DNA of 64,000 bases from Anisus vortex (taxonomy: Eukaryota; Mollusca; Gastropoda; Planorbidae), in NCBI GenBank assembly GCA_949126835.1, contig OX421507.1, forward strand, positions 9,018,121-9,082,120, read 5' to 3'. The notes beneath the pieces were generated by a model. That model ran no database searches, had not been told where the DNA came from, and was given only the letters and a program-made list of their open reading frames with translations. How positions within the stretch are numbered: the first letter of the stretch is position 1; the number at the start of each line of letters is the position of its first letter. The translations under genes were made by a program, and so were the position numbers. Below are positions 31,901 to 42,959 of this stretch, in pieces.

Positions 31901-34900
31901 CAACTCCTTGAAAACAACACAACCATTTTTAATATAATTTTATTTTTTCATTGCAGGTAAAGCTTTGTTTAAGACAGATGATGCAATAAGCCTCAAAGAA
32001 AGTCTTTCATCTTTTGGTATTCATAATGGAGACAGAGTCATGCTGCTTGCTCGGAAGTCAGACCAAATCAATGTACACACTATTTTGTAATCTGTTACTG
32101 CTATTGTCAAAAAATTTCTTTTTCCTAGAGTTTGACATATATTTTAAAGAAAAAAAATGCAAAGTTAAGAAAGGTGTATCAGTCTTGAATAATTTAAGGT
32201 GGTGTATTTATTTAAAGATCTAGTGATAACATTATATTAGGGCAGTGCTTCCCAAACTCATATTGTTTGCCTAAAAGTATATCAAAAACTCAAATGCCCC
32301 CACCCTGTATTATTCACTGTTAGGAATACCACTATCTCATTGGGCCCCCCTCCCTTCCCACTGTTCTCAAATTTAAAAAAACAAAATGTTTCCAAGGTTG
32401 TGTGCCACCTGGTGAACATCAAATAAATCTGATGTGTAAATAAACTGGCAATGTAGCTTATAAATTTACCGGACAACTTAATAATTCAAGCATTTTCTAC
32501 TATTATTTAAAAGGAAATTGTTTTTAACACAGGGAGTGGACAAAATTTCTGATCAGAGTAAAAAGAAGATGGTAAGTTTTTTTTGTTTTTTTTGGGGTCA
32601 TATTTTCCTGCTAATCAAAATTAACTTGGCTGATGAGTGATGATATCCTTACTTACAGTCAGATATTTCAGTAAAAAAGTTAAATACTTAGCTTTGATTT
32701 CTGTCTTAAAAACAATCACTTCTAATAGCCGTACGATTTTCTCAACCCTTAGATGTTAGGGATTTAGCTACTGTTGACTAAGTGACAAACCTTAACTTTA
32801 AAAATTATTATTTGGGACTATTTATCTATTACTATTAGAGGTAAATCAATTCAATTCTTGTAGCAAAATCTATCCTCCTGCATTTCGGAGTTAGATAACT
32901 ATGTCTGCTGATTAGTCATACGACAAAAAAAAAAAGAAAGAAGAAAAAAAACAGCACATAATTTTACAATTATTTCACAAACATTATCTAATTATTCATT
33001 GCTAACTTTATCACTGTTGATGTTTATAGCAATCTTTTTAGCAATACTGTCCAATTTTCACTTTTGGTTAAAAATATTAATTTAAATAGATACAGGGATT
33101 ATTGCTGAAAAGCATAAGTGCAAGTATCGGTAATTTTTTTAATAGTTTATAAAAAATAGTAAGAAAAGGAAGCTCAACCATTCTACTTTTTAAACATTTT
33201 CAGTTTAGTTTATCAACCAACCAGTATAGATGGTTAAAATAGGTTTGGGACAACCCATTTAGGGTTTAGAAAAAAAGTAGAGAAAAACTTTTGACATAAA
33301 AGTTATGATAGATATTTGTTGAAATTTATATTTTAATTGATACTACTTTTTTTATAGGTAAGTAAAGCAGTTGAAGAAATAGATAATACCTTTGAAAATG
33401 CAATTATCATATCAGAATATTTGACTTTTTATTTTAAAGTAATAGAGAGAAAATCATAATTTTATCCATTTCTTAAGGTTTTCACTTCTTGCTAATAGTT
33501 AATAGTATACTAGGCACTAGGGTTTGAGTGTAATGTTAAATATAATACATATCAAATTTAAAAAAAAAGTAATATTTAAATAAAAGTTTGTTTCTTATTT
33601 ATAGAATCAAGTACCAGAACATCAAAAATTACAGAATGTTCAAACTGAACTTGACAGAATATGTTTGCGGTGTGAAGAATTAGTTAAAGAATCTCAAACT
33701 GTCTCAGTAAGTATGAGCCCTTCCTTTTCCTTAGAGATAGGTTTAGACAGATTTTAACAGTAAACCCAGTTAGTTGTTGAATAGAAGTTTTGTAATATTA
33801 ATTTTGCTTTCTAAAATACTTTAGACTGACTATCATATTGCATGGTCATTGCAGATAGATCTGTAAAGATATTTTTCTTAAAATTTCTGCTAGAAGTTTT
33901 TCTAAAGGAAGTCTTTGATTCCCTTCATGATTATCTCTTGCATCTAAACGGAGATAATAGGAAACTATGATTAACTAATTGCCCTTGGAACAACTTTAAT
34001 ACCAAATGTAATAAATGATTAAGGGACTTGAATGGTCTGCACCACTTTGTTTATTTGTAATTGATTATATTTGTTTTTTTCTCCATATTTTAAATTGAAA
34101 ATTTTTCAAACAAAACTCCAAATTCTACTATGATTTCTTACATTTGTACTACCACCACCTTAAAACTGAACTACTTTTCTGTAAAAACCCGGACACATTA
34201 CTAAAATTATAAGTATTGCGCTAGGCAAACCACATAAGAAAAGATATATGAATAAAATAAAATAAATTGGCTTAAAAAAAAGTTTTAAAAAGAATAAGGT
34301 CTCGATTATATTAAATTATCAGAATTAGTACATTGACACATGTAAGCAACAGGCCTGTACTGGTATGAAAAAACTTTCTTGGTTACTGTAGAAGAACTGT
34401 GATCTTTTATTAGCTGATTGCCAATATAAAAACAAATTACTGGTGCAGCCAATTACCTTCTTTTTTTTTTCTTTGTTCTTGAAGGATTTTTGGATGAGTT
34501 AGACAATGAGAGTATTTGTATTTAACTTTGCCGGTTGTCCATACAGTTTATTATTAAGAAAGGTTACTTGGGGCAGAAAGTTTGACTGGGCACATACAGG
34601 GGCAGGGGGGCAGTTGTGAAGCACATGCTTTGCATTTTCTGTAGTCGGACCACTGTGGGCAGATTTCCTTGGTTCAAATTTGTAGTTTCTAGAATTTGTT
34701 GTTTCATTTTACTGTACTGTACATTTACAGTAAAAGAAAATTTTTCTAATCACACCACATTAATTAAAGAAACTGGGTCTCTCTCTCTCTCTCTCTCTCT
34801 CAATATACTTTTTTTCTGTAAACAAAGTAACTTGGCCATTGGCCATAACAAGTATGTTTTTTCAGGGGCAATGATATATAGGTCTAAAGATGGGACTTTG

Positions 34901-35426
34901 TGAGGTGGCAAAAAAAAAAACTGAGTAAATTTTAATATAATATCCTTTTTTTTAACATTGAGGGAAGTATATCCATGAATTTAATATTCAAGTACTGGGT
35001 ACCAGTACTTAGAATTTGTATTTCTATTGCTTAAAAGTATTACCTTCATTGTTCATAAGTTTGATTTTGATATACATTTTCTTTTTACAAAATAAAACAG
35101 GAGTCTTTGGCATTGAAATCTTGCAAAAGGTTGTTTATTCTTCTCCACGAAGACTCCATGAAACTTTTAGAAAAGATTGATGCAATACATTCAAACAGCA
35201 ATGAGGATATTAGAAAAGTGAAAAAGAGTATAGTAAGTTGTTTGCAGGTGAGCACATTTTTAAAGGTATGAAATAACTGGTACAGATGATTAGATCTGAA
35301 GGTATTATAATCCTGATAAACACTGCATCAGAGTGATATTCATTTTCTCATTTCATCCAGGTCCAGCTTGACATATGTGAGAAAGAAATTGGTGCCATCT
35401 CAGAAAAACTGCAAAATAGTGATTGA
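28913..35426 (+). CDS. BAG1: BAG family molecular chaperone regulator 1 (ubiquitin-like + BAG domain)
   Basis: BAG1 binds the Hsc70/Hsp70 ATPase domain through its BAG domain and promotes nucleotide exchange; the ubiquitin-like domain links to the proteasome. Coding exons: 28913-28958, 30509-30643, 31957-32072, 32533-32571, 33358-33438 (uncertain), 33605-33706, 35101-35247, 35361-35426. All phases agree, giving 243 residues, or 216 without exon 5; vertebrate short forms are about 230. Residues about 9-90 form the ubiquitin-like domain (DIVLVFGQRKIPIHLDL, LIYKGK, FGIHNGDRVMLL). The rest holds the helices of the BAG domain (VDKISDQ, LKSCKRLFILLHEDSMKLLE, VQLDICEKEIGAISEKLQ). The start ATG has A at -3 and G at +4. 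It is head-to-head with GIGYF. The exon 1 donor G|GTATTATG is weak. Reading on instead gives a 30-residue frame ending in a hydrophobic stretch, rejected as a separate gene. Confidence 0.9.
29344..29628 (+). repeat. palindromic MITE-like element, copy 1
   Basis: TGGCTATTCGGACCCG (29349-29364) pairs with its complement at 29574-29589. A second copy of the end (GGACCCGGGTCCGAATAGCG) follows. The inverted counterpart is at 39049-39342. It lies in BAG1 intron 1. Confidence 0.8.
31144..31862 (+). mobile_element. decayed hAT transposon remnant (ZBED/GTF2IRD2-like transposase)
   Basis: The plus frame at 31144-31386 encodes FLTTDGAAAMVGKIKGFVKL, then LLSFHCITHLESLCAK. This matches the TDGAPAM...CIIHQE..C block of hAT transposases of the ZBED5/GTF2IRD2 type. 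AAAAGGTTGCCGACCCCCTG at 31838-31857 is the right terminal repeat, shared with the MITE at 7043-7215. A microsatellite-like ATAATAATA and a short repeat lie between. It is within BAG1 intron 2. Confidence 0.62.
32235..32420. repeat. hAT-type end fragment
   Basis: CAGTGCTTCCCAAACTC (about 32243) resembles the terminal repeats of animal hAT MITEs. No matching right end could be found. It is in BAG1 intron 3. Confidence 0.3.
34778..34801 (+). repeat. (CT)n microsatellite
   Basis: About 12 CT units in BAG1 intron 6 (7 if exon 5 is not used). Confidence 0.95.
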
Positions 35427-37100
35427 ATGAACACATTTGAGATAATACATAATAGTTTTGGTTATAATATGCAAAGTACATATTATTCTGGGGTCAAAGT
35501 AGAGTGAAGCTGAAGACATCTAAATGATGATTAAGTTTTTTTTTTATGGAAGCCCTGTGATTATGTACATTATTTACATAAGACATAATTCTTTTTATAT
35601 TGGAATGTTTGTAGATATTTATTTTTTCCTAAAGAATGTTTTAAATTAATGTACAATTTAATGTAATTAAATTTAGAAAAGCATCTTTGAGTTTTTGTTC
35701 TTAAAAAATGTATTTTTGAATTTATTCCTTGCCATTGCCATCTCTTGCATTCAGTGAAGGCTAGTTTACTATAAAAGTTGATTTTAGCGGACCATATTCC
35801 AGATTAAAAAAACATTAAACTTTAACTTACTTACTGCCCGTAACGCCGTGGGCGCATAGGGCAGCAACAAAGTCCTTCCATCTTTCTCTGTCACGTGCGA
35901 CAATTCCAATCGTACCCCAGGAGTGACCAAGTTCTTTTAATTCCTGCTCCACAGTTCTGCGCCAGGTTACTTTTGGCTAAACTTTAACAGTATGAATTTA
36001 AAAACATTCACCTAACAGCAAACATTTCCTCAGCTCACATAAAACATTAGATCCCAAACTAACCAATCATAGCCATACATTATTGCCCCTAAAATCAACA
36101 CTGTCTACAATAACAAAACATCTAAAAACAAAAAGTACTTATAAACCGTATCAAATGTTTGTCATATTGACTTCAAGAGAGTTTTTGTTTAAATAATGAT
36201 AGCCTACTAATATAATATATTAACAGTGTATGCTAAATTTCAGTAGAATGCAATAGAAAAATAATGTTTACTTAGCTCTCTTAAACTTATATTCAGACTA
36301 TGTGAAGTGATTTTGGCCTTCTTTTCTTCTTCTACAGTTCACAAGTCAAGTCTGGTCTAGAATTTTTAAGATTGACCAGTTTATTCCTTCTAACACATAC
36401 ATTCACCCAAAAAGTTAAAAAGATTTTCTTTTTCAGAAAAATCTGTAGAATTTTTATTTTAAAGAAATAAGTTTTATACATTACAGATGCTCCTTCTATA
36501 AAGAAGATTATTGCATCATATGCTTATCCATGGTCTGAGTCTAGTCTTGCATTTTTATTAGTGTTTTAAAGGATGTTAAGTTACTGTTTTTTTTTTGTTT
36601 GTTCAGGCAACCCATTCCATGCCCGGGTGCCACTCTAGAAGAAAGATTACTTATACTTGTAAGCATTTGTTCTCGTATATGTTTATCTGAGCATTACAAC
36701 AGGTTGTTATTGTGTTCCCAATGGAACAGCACCAGACTGCTAGTAAAAAAACATAAACCCTTGAACAATGATCCTTATTTGAAAAATGAAAGCACATAAT
36801 TTAAGAAACATGCAATGACCTTGTAAGTGTAAGAGAGGAAACTAGCTGGGTTTTTACGGGTTCTTTATATTTACTTTCACACTATTTTCGACAGGTCAAG
36901 TAACTCACTTTGTTAAATGACAAAATTTGCTTTTGTTTGATTAAATGTGAAGATGCCACAAAACCAACCCAATATTCTCTTCTGCTTTTTCACACATTAT
37001 GATCATCAAATAAAAAAAATATCCCAAAAAAAAGACACGCCTTTGATATCAAGTTGAGGTGGACAGAAATATAAAACAGACCTGGACTGCCTTCCTCCTT
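35427..37100. other. BAG1 3' UTR and intergenic repeats
   Basis: The BAG1 3' UTR must begin here. No AATAAA close to the stop is obvious; ATTAAA near 35814 is the best candidate. At 35830-35990 a repeat contains ACTTACTGCCCGTAACGCCG, whose reverse occurs near 15520-15545. At 36480-36760 lies a minus-strand LINE tail (family A: CTCCTTCTATAAAGAAGATT and ACCCATTCCATGCCCG). Confidence 0.5.
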
Positions 37101-37121
37101 CCCCCCCCCCCCCCCCCCCCC
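37101..37121 (+). repeat. poly(C) tract, 21 bases
   Basis: Shorter C or G runs occur at about 3565-3574, 4433-4443 and 22606-22617. Long homopolymers of this kind are also common places for assembly length errors. Confidence 0.95.
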
Positions 37122-37559
37122 AGCTTTGGAGTAGCACACTATATTGGCCCAATATTGGAAAATGGATCAAATTCAAAATATAGTGTGCTGTTAGTGTTAG
37201 AGTAATGGTTGAAAATGTACCAGGTACAGTAGGTTATGATTAAAAAAAAAAAGCTGTTTAGTACAGACTAATTGAAGAAGGCACTAAGAGTATGCTCAGA
37301 TTATGCTGTAACTGTAAGAGGATAATAAGGTTGACAGTTATGACTGGAGACTTATGAATAATGGTGTGCCAAGACTCATAGAACCTATAATAGATCTAGA
37401 ATTAAATTTGGGAATTTTCATTTCTTTATTTTTAGTATTGTTTAAAAAAGATTTGATTTGTTAATTAAAAGGAAAAATGTTTCTTGGCAAACAAAAGCCT
37501 CAAAACTACAATACAAAACAACAGAATTACAATAGAACTAAGGGGCCGTTCATAAATGA

Positions 37560-38350
37560 GACACCTATTTCCTCAGAAGTCTCAAAAGTTAGCAACAACG
37601 ACAGCTTTGATGAAAAACTAAAAAAAAAACACTATAGGATATATGACGATGCCCTACAATATGATGTAAAAATAGTACTGGGAGACTTCAATGCCAAAAT
37701 TGGAAGAGAGATAGCATTTAGACCAAATGTTGAAACGGCCTGCATGAGGATATCAATAACAACGGACTCAGACTGATAGACTTTGCCACAGGAAAATGAG
37801 CATAAGCAGCAAAAAAAATGTCCTCACAAAAACATCCACAAAATAACATGGACATCACCTGATGACTGATGGTAGCACTAACTATCAAATAGACCATGCT
37901 GATAGATAGAAGACATGGGTCAGACATCCTGGATGTTAGAAGCTATAGAGGAGCAGATGCTGACTCAGGCCACATGCATGCTAGATAGAAGATATTTGGA
38001 GCTGTGCAAGACATAGATGGCTGGAAAACTAGAACAAATGAAGAACCATATAATAGGCTCTGTACGAGGATCCAACGGTGGTAGCTGAAATAAAGAAAGG
38101 CAGACTGAGGTGGGCAGGCCATTTGGAAAGAATGGCAGAATTTTTTAAGGTAGAACAGTAGACTACACCACCAGATACCAAGAGGGAAGAAGCTTAGGGG
38201 CAGACCAAGGCAAAGATGGCTTGAAGTTGTAGAGGCGGATTTTCAATTGTGCAGTCATGGCGAAGGAAAGCCGAAAAGCCCGAATGGAAGCTTAGGAGGT
38301 GGACGAGCAGGTCAAAGCCCTAAATGAGCTGTAGCACCATAGGGCCATAG
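37560..38350 (+). mobile_element. internally deleted LINE (endonuclease plus RT C-terminus)
   Basis: The frame near 37650-37720 encodes VKIVLGDFNAKIGRE, the APE-type endonuclease LGDFNAKIG motif. From about 38085 KKGRLRWAGHLERMAE and GRPRQRWLEVVEADF appear, which belong to the C-terminus of ORF2. The RT between them is missing. It ends in GGATGGATGGATG, a common LINE tail. Confidence 0.8.
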
Positions 38351-39048
38351 GGATGGATGGATGGATGTTAGAAATTGTATAATTATTTCTCTTCATGTGT
38401 AGGTCTACGTTACATATCGTGTCATAGCCCATAATCTCACAAGATTTGTGTATAAAATGTAATCATAGTAATTAAATAATAAATAATATTATGGTGCCCA
38501 CTGAGAATTTATGTTATAACATATTTATATGGTTCAGTGAACATCCGTTCAATTATATTATCACTTAGATTCACTGAGATCTAATATATAGCTCAGTGCT
38601 TAGATTGATGTACAGCACTGGCCTAAATACATTCTATTTTTATACATGTTATAGTTTCCATCTGAATGTAAACAATTATATATTTAATATTCCAATCTCA
38701 CTCCCTTTTATATGATTGTGGAGTTTCGAGCATTTATGCATATTTTCTAAAGAAAGATAAAGCCTATGCAAATTGGAAACTGTTGCTATAGATTGGAATA
38801 TTGGATTGGTAATATGGTAATATTATTTGAATCTTTTTTTTTATTTTGCCAACGAACAACTTCAACAACCCAACGTCATGTCAACTTCCAACGGGACCTA
38901 TGATAATGATACGGCGTATCTGAATCTCTCTCTCTGATCTCTGCTCTCTGACTCAGTCTCTGATCATCTGTCACTAATAGTGATACTATAATCTATCTAA
39001 ATATCAATCTGGTAATTAGTGTTAGTGTAGCTTTATTATATTATTTGG

Positions 39049-39342
39049 GGCTGCCGCTATTCGGACCCTTTAGCATGAAATGGCTATTCGGACCCGGCTT
39101 CAGTCAGAATTCCTTAAAACTCATAGAAAACATAAAAAAAGAGGGAAACAAACACAAAAAATGTTTGTTTTACGATATATATTATAAGAAGTAGCACAGA
39201 AAACACCAAATCTATCCCTATCCTTTATAACCTAACCGATACTAACTATTACCAAAAATACTACAAATCCTTCCCTAACCTATATAAACTAACCGATTCT
39301 AATATTTATCACTAAGTCTACCGGGTCCGAATAGCCACTTCG
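39049..39342 (-). repeat. palindromic MITE-like element, copy 2 (inverted)
   Basis: It is the reverse complement of 29344-29628 over almost its entire length, with small insertions such as the one near 39160-39185. It starts GGCTGCCGCTATTCGGACCC and ends CCGGGTCCGAATAGCCACTT. Confidence 0.8.
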
Positions 39343-39568
39343 ATTATTTGGCGATGTGAAGGGTTATTGTAACTTCTAATGCTTTTAAGTTTTAATAAAA
39401 AGTAGGTCTTCTTGTTGTTTAAATTTAAATGAAAAAAAAAACATCCAATAAAACATTAGGCTAACGGCTAAATCATTAAAGTTAAAGATTAAAAATGTAA
39501 GACTTTATAAAATTGGACTTTAGCAATTTTAATAAGAACATAAAACTTAAATTCTATATCGAACAAAC

Positions 39569-39593
39569 ATATATATATATATATATATATATA
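39569..39593 (+). repeat. (AT)n microsatellite
   Basis: About 12 AT units. A shorter run is at 21790-21808. Confidence 0.95.
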
Positions 39594-39887
39594 AAAACTA
39601 ACAAACTCACGGCAATTATATATGTTGATTATATATAGGAAGTTTTAAACAAATACTAGCGTATGACGTAATGTCTATCTACTTATTTATTTTTTCATTA
39701 TTGATGTTTGCATTATCCTTTTAAGTAAAAGTAACCAAATGTTTTAATTATTTAATGGATTTACGTCGCTATTGAGAATATCCTTTAATAGGCGACTGTA
39801 TACACTCTATAAATTAAATGATACGAATGATAAAAAAAACAAGTTAGGCCTATAAATGATTACTTTCTAATACCGGGTACCATAAGC

Positions 39888-41095
39888 TTGACAGCAACAA
39901 TATAAAATTAAAACTAAATACCGAAAGAAACATTCTCAGTACTGTTTTATTGATACAATAAGCAAGAACAAAAATTAAATACCGAAAAAATCTTTCTCAC
40001 TTTAGTTTTTATTGCATTGAAATATTATTTTTTAATTTTGTTTTAATTATTTACCTTTTTTATTGTTTTGTATTTATGTGTTTTTTTTTCTTTTAGATAG
40101 TATATGAGCATGCTAATTTAATAGCATGGATAGAAGCGCTATAGAAATGCCCATTCTTATTTTTCTTTTTCTTATTCTTATATTATTGTTAATTTAATAT
40201 TATTAATAACAAGTCAAGTCAACACAACTGTTCGCTACATTTTAATATCGAATTTAAAAGTCTTTTAAGTCTCTTTCGGCTCTTGTGTCCAGGGCGTAAC
40301 GCTTAGGATTGAGCAATCTCTGTCCAGGCTCAAGCCACCCAACGACACGCCGAAGGCGTGGCGTGCCGTGTAACGGGGAAGGTTTCCACATCCCAGCGAT
40401 CGTTCACTGCGGTTCTCCAAAGGATCATTATCAAGGTGGCTCGCCAGTATAGCGGCACTGTCACCCGGTAGCATAAATCCTAAAGGCCTTCTATAGGTCA
40501 TGCATCCAGGCACCGGGTGGTTGCAGCGTCCATTGCTTCCTCCCCACCGAGACCAGTGGCTTCTCGGCAGTGTAATGGACCTCGTACCCGCTGCGGGGGC
40601 TGTGCCCCATGCGTTCGCCCGCCAGTGTATTCTTAATGGGAATGTATCAGCGGTTTACACACTACGCCAGTCCTTGAGGCCACAATTATTATGCATATGC
40701 CAGGGTCAGGTCGACCAGAAACAATTAAAAAAATAACAAAAACTAAATACCAAAAGAAACATTTTCAACACTGTTTTATTAATACAATAAGCAAGAACAA
40801 AAATTAAATACGGAAAAAAATCGTTCTCAATTTAGTTTTTATGGTATTGAAATAGTATTTTCTACGCTTTTTTTATTATTTACCTTTTTATTGTTTGGTA
40901 TTGTGGTTTTCTTTTAGATAGTATATTATTGTTAATTTAATATGCTATTATTAATAACAAGTCAAGTCAACACAACTGTTTGCTATGTTTTAATACCAGA
41001 AGCTTGACAGTAACAATTATTATGCATATGCCAGGGTCAGGGCGACCAGAAACAATTAAAAAGAACAAATACTAAATACCGAAAAGAAACGTTCA
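39888..41095. repeat. tandemly duplicated block with a GC-rich insertion
   Basis: AGCTTGACAG(C/T)AACAAT and the following AAATACCGAAAGAAAC, TGTTTTATTGATACAATAAG and AATAACAAGTCAAGTCAACA appear in order at 39888-40250 and again at 40740-41095. Between them a GC-richer segment (40265-40735) resembles 16795-16935 (TTAATGGGA, then a GTTTACACACTA(C/G)GCCAG-like block). No coding sequence is recognised. Confidence 0.7.
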
Positions 41096-41254
41096 TTGCC
41101 TTTATTGTAATATAGTCTCTTTATCTCTTAACAAAACACATTGTAGTCATTCGTTTCTCCGTCATTTTGACGGGCATAACCACTAGTAATATATATAATA
41201 TAGGAAATATATGCCCTATATTTATAATATAACTAGATCTATACTATACTATGA

Positions 41255-41700
41255 CTATAATATATGTATCTTCAATATGGGACCCATCACATCAACTCTA
41301 ACAAAAAAATTAAAAAAAAGAAAACAAATTCAGAAAAGAGCTGGTTTATTACAAATGAATATTCACAATTCACAAGATTAACACCAATTTATATAATTAA
41401 AATACTAAACCTAGAAACACTAGAGGACATTAGGGCAAAGAGTAAAGTAGTAATTAATACAAAGGCATTATATTCTAACTTAGAAATACTACACATAGTA
41501 TGACAAATCTTTAAAAAAAATCTGTTACAGATAAAAAACAAGGACAAAAACACTTCCACTTTTCTCATATGCAAGAACAAATGCAAATGGCATATATATA
41601 AATAAGTACTCTTTCTTCCTGAGTGGCATCCAGACATGGATTATTGCGCCCTACGCTTATTCATGGTAAGTATAGGCCAACTATACAACACCAGTTATTG
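41255..41700 (+). mobile_element. LINE ORF2 C-terminal and 3'-tail fragment
   Basis: The plus frame encodes FTRLTPIYIIKILNLETLED and KALYSNLE, followed by a CTTTCTTCCTGAGTGGCATC tail. It is similar to the decayed plus-strand copy at 52390-52850 and to the complement of 49640-50000. Confidence 0.6.
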
Positions 41701-41864
41701 TAGAAGATTAGTAGAGCCTTAATTACATGCTGATATATTGTTTTAAGAACAAATCATATATTACATTGATTACAAATTATTTCACTACAGCCTAAGCACT
41801 TGCAAATGACCTCTGATGATACCAATATTGCTAATAATTATTTAAAAGTTTCCCATTGGACCAA

Positions 41865-42075
41865 ATTGATCCATACGGCCAGTGAAGCAGCTTTAACCAG
41901 TTCCTGTGGCCTCGCATACGAGAGATTGTGTGGCCACTACAATGTCTAGCTGCCTTTACTTTGCCCCAATTTAAGTCAGATTCCTACCCATCAGAGCTGG
42001 ATAGACTCAGGGACACCTTCCAGACCCCAGAACAAATCCTAGCCTTCACTAAGATTTCAACCCTAGACCATGGCT
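41865..42075 (-). repeat. tRNA-derived SINE (family 1)
   Basis: It contains TTCCTGTGGCC, AGACTCAGGGACACC and CCTAGCCTTCAC, the complement of the family core described at 12718-12950. Confidence 0.65.
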
Positions 42076-42959
42076 CATAATATTGCTATTGCAATACATG
42101 AAATTATGTAATTTTGCCATGACATATGTCATATATCTTACCTTATGATTATCACATATCAACCATTAAATTCATCATTGGCAAAGGACCTACAAACCTA
42201 TGCTTTATCATTTGTATAAGACCCATGTTACATTTACGGTTCTATCTTGATTACTACTGTTGCATAGTACAGTAAAATATATAATAATAATAATATTTGT
42301 ATAGCACTACCAACAAACATAATGTAAGCTCAGAGCTCATTTAACGTACAACTAAGAACACGGACATTATTCTAGGCTAGGAGACAAAGCTAACTGAGGA
42401 TACAAAATTTAAAATAAACAAATAAATGTAGCATTAATTCACCCAACCTATAAGTAAGACAGTAAGGGTCTAAAGCATGTTAAATGTTAACTAAGGTAAA
42501 TCTTGAAATAATAGTCTTAGGCATTAAGGTGACTAATTTCTTGTATCACCTAACATTAATTCTTTGAGAGCGTTGTGTTATATAATTAAATTTTTTTTAA
42601 AAAGAAATTTGCGTTCTGAACATTTTATTTTGACACATATCTTTTAAGGCATGCATGTTGACATTTTGTAGGCATGCACATTATCTAACTATACATAAAA
42701 CCATCATTTACCGTACATTTGTAATGAGTATACTTGCATTTTTACTCACATTCAAAAGCATATTATAACACACATTGTTGTATGCAATCTTAACATTGTT
42801 TTTTGTTTTAATATTTTTGTGGATTTTTTGTGTGCATGAAAAGGGATATTGTTTGAGTTATCAGATGTTTCCTACATATTGTAATGGGTGTGTGTTTATT
42901 TACTGTTAATGATAAAATAATTTAACCCACAGCTCATGATGTGATTTATATAGAAAAAA

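Noticed and set aside
40265..40736. Frames in the GC-rich segment.
   Set aside because: The segment is repeated elsewhere (near 16800) and neither strand gives a recognisable protein.
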